A stretch of 11,785 nucleotides of DNA from Bacteroidales bacterium UBA3856 (GTDB lineage Bacteria; Bacteroidota; Bacteroidia; Bacteroidales; UBA932). The DNA is taken from the NCBI GenBank assembly GCA_002392525.1, contig DGHE01000195.1, positions 280 through 12,064 of the forward strand, read 5' to 3'. The position numbers were made by a program, and so were the translations under genes. Shown in pieces: positions 1 to 5,539 of this stretch (position 1 is the first letter of the stretch; the number at the start of each line of letters is the position of its first letter). The notes under the pieces are model-generated. The model made no database searches. It was not told the origin of the DNA and worked only from the letters and a program-made list of their open reading frames with translations.

Positions 1-308
1 GCCGCAGCTCCTTCCAGAGCCCTGCTTACAACGCCGTTAAGATGATCGAGGCTGCCATGGGCGGCGACAAGTTCACCTGGCCTGCCGGCACCTATGTGAA
101 CGAAGGCAAGTACAAGAACGTGATGATGGCTATGCCCACTGTGATTGACGCTACGGGCTGCCATTTCACCGCTCCTCAGGGTACCGCCGAGGAAATGGCC
201 GCTCTGGACGCTTCCTACGAGCACCTGGTGAAGATGCGCGACGAGATTGTCTCCCTGGGCATCGTCCCCGCCATCGAGGATTGGAAGAAGATGAACGCCA
301 ACCTGTAA
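1..308 (+). CDS. mdh: Malate dehydrogenase, C-terminal part (5' end outside window)
   Basis: The frame is open from base 3 and gives the last 101 residues before TAA at 306-308; the start lies upstream of the window. The segment begins RSSFQSPAYNAVKMIEAAMG and continues with a FTWPAGTYV stretch and a final IPAIEDWKKMNANL. From memory this closely matches the C-terminus of the roughly 333-residue lactate/malate dehydrogenase-family protein annotated as malate dehydrogenase in Bacteroidales. That enzyme reversibly oxidises malate to oxaloacetate with NAD in the cytoplasm, and in anaerobes usually runs reductively towards fumarate and succinate. The NAD-binding Rossmann fold and catalytic residues are outside the window, so substrate specificity cannot be checked here. 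The gene is followed at once by a strong terminator, so it ends a transcription unit. Confidence 0.85.
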   Translation, partial: RSSFQSPAYNAVKMIEAAMGGDKFTWPAGTYVNEGKYKNVMMAMPTVIDATGCHFTAPQGTAEEMAALDASYEHLVKMRDEIVSLGIVPAIEDWKKMNANL

Positions 309-325
309 TCCCACACCTTATATAT

Positions 326-361
326 AAAAAGCCAGTCCTTCTTCAGGACTGGCTTTTTTTG
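326..361 (+). terminator. Intrinsic terminator after mdh
   Basis: GCCAGTCCT (331-339) pairs perfectly with AGGACTGGC (345-353) around a 5-base loop, and eight T follow (354-361). An A-run at 326-330 precedes the stem, so the structure could also act on minus-strand transcripts. It starts 18 bases after the mdh stop codon. Confidence 0.93.
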
Positions 362-370
362 TGTCCTTTC

Positions 371-534
371 GGTGCAGGTTACCGGGGTGGATGGCGCAGG
401 TACCAGGAACGCATGGCGCAGGTTACGGCGTAGATGGAGCAGGTTCCATTTTAGCAGGGAACCTGCTCCACTGTATGGGGGTAGAAGGCCGATATACGGT
501 GCAGGTTCCGGCCCTCTTTTGGAACCTGCGCCAT
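371..534. repeat. Array of a 13-base motif, TGGNGCAGGTTCC, in both orientations
   Basis: Seven copies are visible. Forward cores GCAGGT begin at 374, 396, 418, 439 and 501; reverse cores ACCTGC begin at 461 and 524. Start-to-start distances are 22, 22, 21, 22, 40 and 23 bases, close to two helical turns with one slot missing. The best copies are TGGAGCAGGTTCC (435-447) and its exact complement GGAACCTGCTCCA (458-470). The copies at 371-404 are degenerate (GGTTACC and GGTACC ends). Opposed copies form hairpins at 435-470 and 498-532. The intervening sequence is not conserved. No transposase or terminal repeat is nearby. The function is unknown; candidate roles are a protein-binding array, a small structured RNA or a dispersed intergenic repeat family. 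Confidence 0.8.
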
Positions 535-644
535 CCAGACCGGGAATAGCGCCGAAGCAGCGCCAGGACGGGCGCTTGGTACGGCACAAGCGTATCGGCC
601 CAAATCGCGAACACGAGATAAGCAGCTAATTACCAGTATAATAG

Positions 645-682
645 CTTTTTCTCTTTAGGCAGAGCAGCCCAAAGAGAAAAAG
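645..682. repeat. Long AT-rich palindrome/hairpin
   Basis: CTTTTTCTCTTT (645-656) is an exact inverted copy of AAAGAGAAAAAG (671-682). Inside it GGC (658-660) pairs with GCC (667-669) around AGAGCA, after one A/C mismatch. It lies 86 bases past the nrdG stop, where a terminator would be expected. However, the T-rich arm is on the 5' side on both strands and no T-run follows the stem, so it is not a canonical intrinsic terminator. It may protect the 3' end of the nrdG message or bind a protein. Confidence 0.65.
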
Positions 683-767
683 TCAAATGGTTAATAGACA
701 AGACATTAGCCTTGGTGCGCAAAGGAGAAGGCCAGCGCAGCGAAGCAGGCGGGCGCAGAAACCGGCC

Positions 768-1274
768 TCACCGAAGCGGCTCCAGCGCCACGGTGCCGGG
801 GATGTCGTCGGAGGGGGGCTCGCCGTGGAGGTAGATGATGCGCTGGTTGGGGCTGCCGCGGAAGAGGAGGTCGGTGTCGCGCTGCTCCAGGATGAAGGGG
901 CCGTCCACCAGGACGTCCAGGTACGGAAGCAGCTGAGAGAGGCGGGCCGATGCCTGTATCTCCTCCAGGGTGAAGCCGGTCCAGCACCAGATGGTCTTGG
1001 TGGTTTCTTCCTTGATGCGCCGGGCCAGCTCGGTGAAGGCCTCGACCTGATAGAACGGGTCTCCTCCGGTGAAGGTGACATCCGAGAGGTCATCGGCCTT
1101 CACAATCTCCAGGAGATCGTCCGTGGACATCCATCGGCCCGCATTGAAATCCCAGCTCTGGGGATTGTGGCAACCCTTGCAGGCATGCTTGCACCCTGCA
1201 CAGTAAATGGCCGTGCGGAATCCAGGTCCGTCGGCCATTGTCTGTTCAATGATATCTAACACTCTAATTTTCAT
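768..1274 (-). CDS. nrdG: Anaerobic ribonucleotide reductase activating protein
   Basis: A 168-residue radical-SAM activase, within the usual NrdG length. It uses a [4Fe-4S] cluster and S-adenosylmethionine to generate the glycyl radical on NrdD under anaerobic conditions in the cytoplasm. The cluster motif CX3CX2C is at C28-C32-C35 (CKHACKGC), with another cysteine at C25. The SAM-binding GGDP is at residues 70-73, and the N-terminus shows the family pattern RVLDIIEQTMADGPGFRTAI. The start is ATG at 1272-1274. The same frame stays open upstream to 1481, but that extension runs antiphase through the 3' end of nrdD and has no NrdG similarity. The gene is 80 bases downstream of nrdD on the same strand and is presumably cotranscribed with it. 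A C/G-run hairpin lies just before the start. Confidence 0.93.
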   Translation of the reverse strand: MKIRVLDIIEQTMADGPGFRTAIYCAGCKHACKGCHNPQSWDFNAGRWMSTDDLLEIVKADDLSDVTFTGGDPFYQVEAFTELARRIKEETTKTIWCWTGFTLEEIQASARLSQLLPYLDVLVDGPFILEQRDTDLLFRGSPNQRIIYLHGEPPSDDIPGTVALEPLR

Positions 1275-1283
1275 ATGAAAAGT

Positions 1284-1316
1284 CCCCTCCCCGAGGGAGG
1301 GGGTTTCGGGGAGGGG
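1284..1316. repeat. C/G-run hairpin and potential G-quadruplex between nrdD and nrdG
   Basis: CCCCTCCCCG (1284-1293) is the exact inverted copy of CGGGGAGGGG (1307-1316). An alternative shorter hairpin pairs CCCCTCCC with GGGAGGGG (1295-1302). On the plus strand four G-runs (1295-1297, 1299-1303, 1308-1311, 1313-1316) are separated by A, TTTC and A, which fits a G-quadruplex pattern. The nrdD-nrdG mRNA carries the C-rich complement, and its hairpin ends 9 bases before the nrdG ATG. It could act on mRNA stability or on nrdG translation. It may belong to a dispersed intergenic repeat family, which cannot be tested within this window. Confidence 0.75.
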
Positions 1317-1354
1317 TAACGTAGAGAGCCCTCTGGGCACAAATAGCCGCCAGG

Positions 1355-3565
1355 CTATTCGTGCACCACGCGGTCCTTGAGCTCTGCGAGCTTTCCGGAG
1401 TTCCAGCGGTCGGTGGTACCTACCAGGTAACCGGTGATGCGCTGCAGGGTGTCGATGTGATGGCCATGGCAGTGCGGGCACTCGGTGAGATTCTTTTCGG
1501 CGTTCTCGTAGCCGCAGTCCATGCAGCGGTTGCGGTTGTGGTTCACGGAGCCGTAACCTACGTCGTACTTATCCATGAGGTCAACGATTCGCATGATGGC
1601 CTCGGGGTTGTGCGTGGCGTCTCCGTCCACCTCCACATAGAAGATGTGGCCGGCGTTCTCGTACTTGTGGTACGGGCCTTCAATCTTGGCCTTGTGCTCC
1701 GGGGAGCACTTGTAGTACACAGGGATATGGCTGGAGTTGGTGTAGTAATCCTTGTCGGTAATGCCGGGCAAGATACCGAAGGTCTTCTTGTCCCGCTTGG
1801 TAAACTTGCCGGACAGGCCCTCGGCGGGCGTTGCCAGGAAAGTAAAGTTATGCTGATAGGTCTCCGCATAGCCATTGATCTTCTCCGCCATGTGCGCCAC
1901 AATGCGAAGGCCCAGTTCCTGCGCCTCCTCGCTTTCACCGTGATGCTTGCCGATGAGCGCGATGAGGCACTCAGCCAGGCCGATGAAGCCGATGGAAAGC
2001 GTTCCCTGGTTGAGCACCGGCTCGATAGGGTCGTTGTCGTCCAGCTTCTCGCTGCCCAGCCACAGGCCCGCCATCAGGAGCGGGAACTGCTTCTTGAGAG
2101 CCGTCTTCTGGAACTCGAAGCGCTCGTTGAGCTGACGGGCAGCAATGTCCAGTGCCCAGTCCAGCTTCTGGAAGAACACCTGCAGGCGTTTGGTCTTATC
2201 CTGCTCTTCCTTCATGGCTTCGATGGCAAGCTTCACGATATTGATGGTAGTGAAACTGAGGTTGCCGCGGCCGATGGACGTCTTGGGGCCGAACTTGTTG
2301 CCGTACACGCGCGTGCGACAGCCCATGGTGGCCACCTCGTGCTCATAGCGTTTGGGATCGTCGGCCTTCCAGGCATCGTCCTGGTTGAAGGATGCATCCA
2401 GATTGAGGAAGTTGGGGAAGAAACGGCGGGCGCTTACCTTGCAGGCAAACTTGTAAAGGTCATAGTTGGGATCCTCGGGGAGGTAGGAAACACCGCGCTT
2501 TTTCTTCCAGATCTGGATGGGGAAAATGGCGGTGGAACCGTTGCCCACGCCCTCGTAAGTGGTATTGAGGATTTCACGAATAATGCAGCGGCCCTCGGCC
2601 GACGTGTCGGTTCCGTAGTTGATGGAAGAGAACACCACCTGGTTGCCGCCACGGCTGTGGATGGTATTCATATTGTGCACGAATGCCTCCATGGACTGGT
2701 GCACCCGGTTGACGGTCTGGTTGATCGCGTGCTGCATGGCGCGCTCCTTGCCCTGAAGGCCCACCAGGTCCCGCTTGATATAGTCGTCGATGGGAGCCGG
2801 CTTGAGGAAACTGTAGTCCACGTTCTCCATTTCGCTCACCTTGTCAATCTCCTCCTCAAAGGTCTTGCGCACGAAAGGAGCCAGATAGAAGTCAAAAGCC
2901 GGAATGGCCTGGCCGCCGTGCATCTCGTTCTGGACGGTTTCCATGGAAATGCAGGCCAGCACGCTGGCCGTCTCGATGCGCTTGGCGGGACGGGACTCCC
3001 CGTGACCGGCCTTGAGACCGCAGTTGAGAATCTTGTCCAGCGGGTGCTGGATGCAGGTAAGGCTCTTGGTGGGATAGTAATCCTTGTCGTGGATATGGAT
3101 ATAGTTGCCGGCCACGGCCTCACGGACGGGATCGCTCAGGAGGCACTCGTCCACGTAGCTCTTGGTAGCCTCCGAGGCAAACTTCATCATCATGCCGGCG
3201 GGCGTGTCGGCATTCATGTTGGCATTTTCACGGGTGATATCGTTGGCCTGCGCGTCGATGATGGTCTCGAAAATCTCGTTGGTCTTGGCCTTACGGGCAA
3301 TGTTGCGCTTGTTACGGTAACGAATGTACTCCTTGGCGACTTCCTGGCGGGGGCTGTTCATAAGGTGGTTCTCCACCACGTCCTGAATTTCCTCCACGGT
3401 CATCTCCTCCTTGTCCAGTTTGGAGATATCCTGTGCAATCTGGGCTGCGAGAACAATGTCCTCACCACCTTCGGTTACGTCCATCGCTTTGAGGATGGCG
3501 GCTACGATCTTTTGGTTGTTAAAGTCCACACGACGTCCGTCGCGCTTGAGTACACGCTTAACCAT
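1355..3565 (-). CDS. nrdD: Anaerobic ribonucleoside-triphosphate reductase (class III)
   Basis: A 736-residue glycyl-radical enzyme that reduces ribonucleoside triphosphates to deoxyribonucleotides, typically with formate as reductant. An ATP-cone allosteric domain spans about residues 1-92 (VKRVLKRDGRRVDFNNQKIV). The catalytic barrel follows and includes the conserved MGCR segment with C416, the probable thiyl-radical cysteine. A C-terminal zinc site is formed by C681, C684, C696 and C699. The glycyl radical loop is TGYLVGT, with G716 the likely radical glycine, 20 residues from the end. Length and all landmarks are as expected for a functional enzyme. The start is ATG at 3563-3565, matching the normal beginning of the ATP-cone. 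A Bacteroidetes -7 element sits about 48 bases upstream. nrdG follows on the same strand. No convincing NrdR box was seen in the upstream region. The gene implies anaerobic DNA synthesis. Confidence 0.97.
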   Translation of the reverse strand: MVKRVLKRDGRRVDFNNQKIVAAILKAMDVTEGGEDIVLAAQIAQDISKLDKEEMTVEEIQDVVENHLMNSPRQEVAKEYIRYRNKRNIARKAKTNEIFETIIDAQANDITRENANMNADTPAGMMMKFASEATKSYVDECLLSDPVREAVAGNYIHIHDKDYYPTKSLTCIQHPLDKILNCGLKAGHGESRPAKRIETASVLACISMETVQNEMHGGQAIPAFDFYLAPFVRKTFEEEIDKVSEMENVDYSFLKPAPIDDYIKRDLVGLQGKERAMQHAINQTVNRVHQSMEAFVHNMNTIHSRGGNQVVFSSINYGTDTSAEGRCIIREILNTTYEGVGNGSTAIFPIQIWKKKRGVSYLPEDPNYDLYKFACKVSARRFFPNFLNLDASFNQDDAWKADDPKRYEHEVATMGCRTRVYGNKFGPKTSIGRGNLSFTTINIVKLAIEAMKEEQDKTKRLQVFFQKLDWALDIAARQLNERFEFQKTALKKQFPLLMAGLWLGSEKLDDNDPIEPVLNQGTLSIGFIGLAECLIALIGKHHGESEEAQELGLRIVAHMAEKINGYAETYQHNFTFLATPAEGLSGKFTKRDKKTFGILPGITDKDYYTNSSHIPVYYKCSPEHKAKIEGPYHKYENAGHIFYVEVDGDATHNPEAIMRIVDLMDKYDVGYGSVNHNRNRCMDCGYENAEKNLTECPHCHGHHIDTLQRITGYLVGTTDRWNSGKLAELKDRVVHE

Positions 3566-3612
3566 ATGGCAATTGTTTCAGTGTTTAGGTAAGATATTGA
3601 TAACCTCGCGAA

Positions 3613-3620
3613 CAAAGATA
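3613..3620 (-). promoter_or_regulatory. Promoter -7 element for nrdD
   Basis: Read on the minus strand this is TATCTTTG, an exact match to the Bacteroidetes -7 consensus TAnnTTTG. It would give a 5' leader of about 40 bases to nrdD. A -33 TTTG is not clear at the expected distance; the best is TGTGG around 3641-3645. Confidence 0.65.
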
Positions 3621-3671
3621 GATTTTGTCGTCCAACTTTCCCACAGTTTCAGCGAAAAAAGTTATCAACAG

Positions 3672-3716
3672 AAAAAGCCCCGGGCCTGTTAATTACAGCA
3701 TTAACAAGCCCAGGGC
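3672..3716 (-). terminator. Intrinsic terminator after the sigma/beta-barrel unit
   Basis: Read on the minus strand, the arm at 3716-3700 pairs with the arm at 3693-3677 over 17 positions with two G-T wobbles and a 6-base loop, followed by TTTTT (3676-3672). It lies 77 bases beyond the stop of the beta-barrel gene and separates that unit from the nrdD promoter. Confidence 0.9.
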
Positions 3717-3792
3717 CGTGATTATCTAAAGATTGGCCGCCCAGGGGAAACCGAATTGTTTCGCGGGCGCCCGGGTTTTCAACACAGAGAGC

Positions 3793-4929
3793 CTACTGCC
3801 GCCCGAAACTGAACCGGATACCCGCCTCAATGTCAAAGCGGAGCGGCTGGATGGTCCGCAGCGAACGCGGCTGCTGCCCGGCGTCGAAATAATACCGGAA
3901 ATGGGGGTCGATGTAAAGACCCACACGGGATGTCACGCGAAATTCCACACCCAGGCCGGCGGCAACCGACCACTGCGGCACCGTCCCCTTCCGTTCATAG
4001 TGCAGGTCCTTCGGGGAATAATGGATGAGGAAGCTGTTGGCCATGAGAAGCTCTGCCGCACCGCCCGCAAAGGCATGCACGCGCCAGCGGCCCGTGTTCA
4101 CGATGTCATAGTACAGGTTGACCGGAATGCCGAACCAGTGCTGGTGGTTGTCGATATCGGTCTGGGGCACAATGATTCCGTCCCGGGACACGAAGTCGGC
4201 CACGAACGTGCGGCTCAGGTTGGTATAGCGGATTCCCGTTCCCACGGCCCACCGGCTGGTGAAATTGTAACGGACACCCAGGCCGACGGAGAAAGGCAGC
4301 ATGAAACTGGTCTCGGGGGTTTCGTTGTAGATACCTTCACCGGCGCCCACGGGAGGCGCGCTGAAAGGCCTGCGGAAAGAGCCCGAGCCGATGTTCCCCC
4401 GCTGGTTTCCCTGCAGGGAGCCGTCGGCAACCAGCGACAGGCCGCGCCCGGAAAGCTGCGGATGGTCCTCAGAAAAGGCCAAAAGGTCCATGAGCCGGGC
4501 GGCAGCCTGCATTTTTCTCTGGCGAAGCGCACCGGGGGCGGCAGCCTCTACCCGGCCCGGAAGCAGGGATACGGACGGGATGGCTTCCTCCCGGACAGCG
4601 ACGCGCTGCTCCACGGGCTGTGGCTGCTTCCTGACCGGCGCCATGGGCAGCTCATATACCTCGACCGGAGTATAGACAGCGGCCACAGGGGCCGTCAGGG
4701 CCGATGTAGACGGTGAAACGGCCGATGAAGATGCCGTATGAAGCAGGACAACGGCCGCAACGACGGCTGCGGCAGAAGCCGCCACCGTAGCAGCCCATCC
4801 CCAGAACGGAACCACGCGGCGCCTGGCGGGAAGCCCGGCCGCCACGCCTTCCCATACTCTGGGAGAAACCTCCTCCTGTGCATTGTACAGGAGGTTCTTT
4901 ACATATTTATCAAATTCAGTTTCTGTCAT
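3793..4929 (-). CDS. Membrane-anchored beta-barrel protein, candidate anti-sigma partner
   Basis: A 378-residue protein in three parts. Residues 1-40 are a short charged cytoplasmic segment (MTETEFDKYVKNLLYNAQEE, then VWEGV and an ARRR stop). Residues 41-63 are one hydrophobic, alanine-rich membrane helix. Residues about 64-190 are a Pro/Ala/Ser-rich periplasmic linker. Residues about 205-378 show alternating aromatic/polar strands typical of an outer-membrane beta-barrel (VGLGVRYNF, VGTGIRYTNL, FGIPVNLYYD, AAGLGVEF, ending FDIEAGIRFSFGRQ). There is no cleavable signal peptide. The start ATG overlaps the sigma-factor stop as ATGA, implying translational coupling. From context the N-terminus may bind the sigma factor, with the barrel acting as sensor or anchor; this is inference. 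The N-terminus lacks the HxxxCxxC zinc motif of ZAS anti-sigma factors. It could instead be a porin-like target gene with an unusual N-terminus. Confidence 0.8.
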   Translation of the reverse strand: MTETEFDKYVKNLLYNAQEEVSPRVWEGVAAGLPARRRVVPFWGWAATVAASAAAVVAAVVLLHTASSSAVSPSTSALTAPVAAVYTPVEVYELPMAPVRKQPQPVEQRVAVREEAIPSVSLLPGRVEAAAPGALRQRKMQAAARLMDLLAFSEDHPQLSGRGLSLVADGSLQGNQRGNIGSGSFRRPFSAPPVGAGEGIYNETPETSFMLPFSVGLGVRYNFTSRWAVGTGIRYTNLSRTFVADFVSRDGIIVPQTDIDNHQHWFGIPVNLYYDIVNTGRWRVHAFAGGAAELLMANSFLIHYSPKDLHYERKGTVPQWSVAAGLGVEFRVTSRVGLYIDPHFRYYFDAGQQPRSLRTIQPLRFDIEAGIRFSFGRQ

Positions 4930-5477
4930 TTGTTCTCATTTATCATTTCCTGCAGCCTCAGCCGCGCACGCTGCAACTTGGAGCGTGACGTAGCTTCCGT
5001 GCATCCCAGCTGCTCGGCGATTTCCTTGTGGGAATAGCCCTCTATCACATACATATTGAAAACCGTCCTGGCGTCGGGCGGCAGCGCCTCAATCATGCGC
5101 ATCAGTTCCTTGTAACCCATTTTCTGAAGCGGCGTAGCCTCTTCCGTGAAAAGGCCGCGGGCCTCGGTGATGTCGTCGCTCAGGCCCAGGGCGTCTGTCT
5201 TTCTGAGATGCATCAGTGCAGTATTGACAAAGATCTTTCGCGCCCAGCCCTCGAAGGAACCCGTTCCCTGATAGCTGTCCAGCTTACTGAACAAAGTGAT
5301 AAAACCCTCCTGAAGAACGTCTTCGGCATCTTCGCGGCTGCCCATATAACGCATGCATACCGCCATCATCTTAGGCGCCAGGGCAGAATAAATCTGCTCC
5401 GGCGAAGACGAAGCATCGGGGGAAGAATCTTCCTTTGTCCGACTAATAAGATGCAGTTTGGGCCAAAAACGTTTCAA
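4926..5477 (-). CDS. ECF-family RNA polymerase sigma factor (start uncertain)
   Basis: A sigma-70 family extracytoplasmic-function factor that directs RNA polymerase to a small regulon. With the TTG start at 5475-5477 it is 183 residues, typical for the family. Region 2 spans about residues 27-92 (EQIYSALAPKMMAVCMRYMG, then EDAEDVLQEGFITLF and FEGWARKIFVNTALMHLRK). Region 4 spans about residues 123-178, with the helix-turn-helix GYSHKEIAEQLGCTEATSRS. No ATG in this frame gives a sensible protein: the next internal ATG removes the beginning of region 2, and upstream ATGs (5573, 5666) would overlap the divergent TPR gene. TTG is my preferred start, giving MKRFWPKLHLISRTKEDSSP; CTG at 5454-5456 is an alternative. 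The stop overlaps the beta-barrel gene by 4 bases. The target promoters are unknown. Confidence 0.9.
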   Translation of the reverse strand: MKRFWPKLHLISRTKEDSSPDASSSPEQIYSALAPKMMAVCMRYMGSREDAEDVLQEGFITLFSKLDSYQGTGSFEGWARKIFVNTALMHLRKTDALGLSDDITEARGLFTEEATPLQKMGYKELMRMIEALPPDARTVFNMYVIEGYSHKEIAEQLGCTEATSRSKLQRARLRLQEMINENK

Positions 5478-5487
5478 AAGGTCCGGA

Positions 5488-5511
5488 ATTTGTGTATTCT
5501 GAAATACAAAT
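5488..5511. promoter_or_regulatory. Imperfect palindrome between divergent promoters
   Basis: ATTTG-TG-TATT on the left mirrors AATACAAAT on the right, with a 2-base insertion in one arm. It sits in the 62-base gap between the sigma-factor start (5477) and the TPR-gene start (5540). CAAATTTG at 5507-5514 is itself a palindrome and, read on minus, is one base off the -7 consensus TAnnTTTG. This is a candidate operator or sigma-gene promoter, on sequence grounds only. Confidence 0.35.
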
Positions 5512-5526
5512 TTGGAAAAATTCCCG

Positions 5527-5534
5527 TATTTTTG
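5527..5534 (+). promoter_or_regulatory. Promoter -7 element for the TPR gene
   Basis: TATTTTTG matches the Bacteroidetes -7 consensus TAnnTTTG exactly. It ends 5 bases before the GTG start at 5540, so transcription would begin at or almost at the start codon. No well-spaced -33 TTTG is present; the TTTG at 5511-5514 is too close. Confidence 0.5.
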
Positions 5535-5539
5535 CAACT

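Larger units (their letters stand above)
362..767. other. Gene-free stretch between mdh and nrdG
   Basis: About 400 bases without a credible gene. The short open frames here (for example 361-549 and 372-629 on plus, 423-614 on minus) are low-complexity translations of the repeated motif, such as recurring DGAG runs, and look non-coding. The first part (371-534) holds an array of a 13-base motif and the last part (645-682) a long palindrome, both listed separately. Between them is a small hairpin, AGCGCC (559-564) with GGCGCT (571-576). A TATAAT string at 637-642 is not a Bacteroidetes-type promoter. No tRNA, riboswitch or known small RNA was recognised. Confidence 0.7.

Noticed and set aside
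371..534. CRISPR array
   Set aside because: Repeats are 13 bases and degenerate, the gaps about 9 bases, orientation is mixed and there are no cas genes.
361..629. Small proteins encoded by the repeat region
   Set aside because: Overlapping frames on both strands all come from the same motif; there is no start context, promoter or conserved pattern, and a terminator lies just upstream.
1275..1481. N-terminal extension of NrdG
   Set aside because: The extra 69 codons run through the nrdD 3' end and the hairpin, and have no similarity to NrdG; ATG at 1274 starts the known domain.
1361..3592. Open frame of 743 codons on plus, opposite nrdD
   Set aside because: It is the exact antisense of an nrdD with all catalytic motifs. 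Its translation is rich in V, H, L and G with no domain, a usual result of GC-rich third positions.
3661..3669. DnaA box or replication origin at TTATCAACA
   Set aside because: A single near-match with no cluster, no dnaA/dnaN neighbour and no AT-rich unwinding region.
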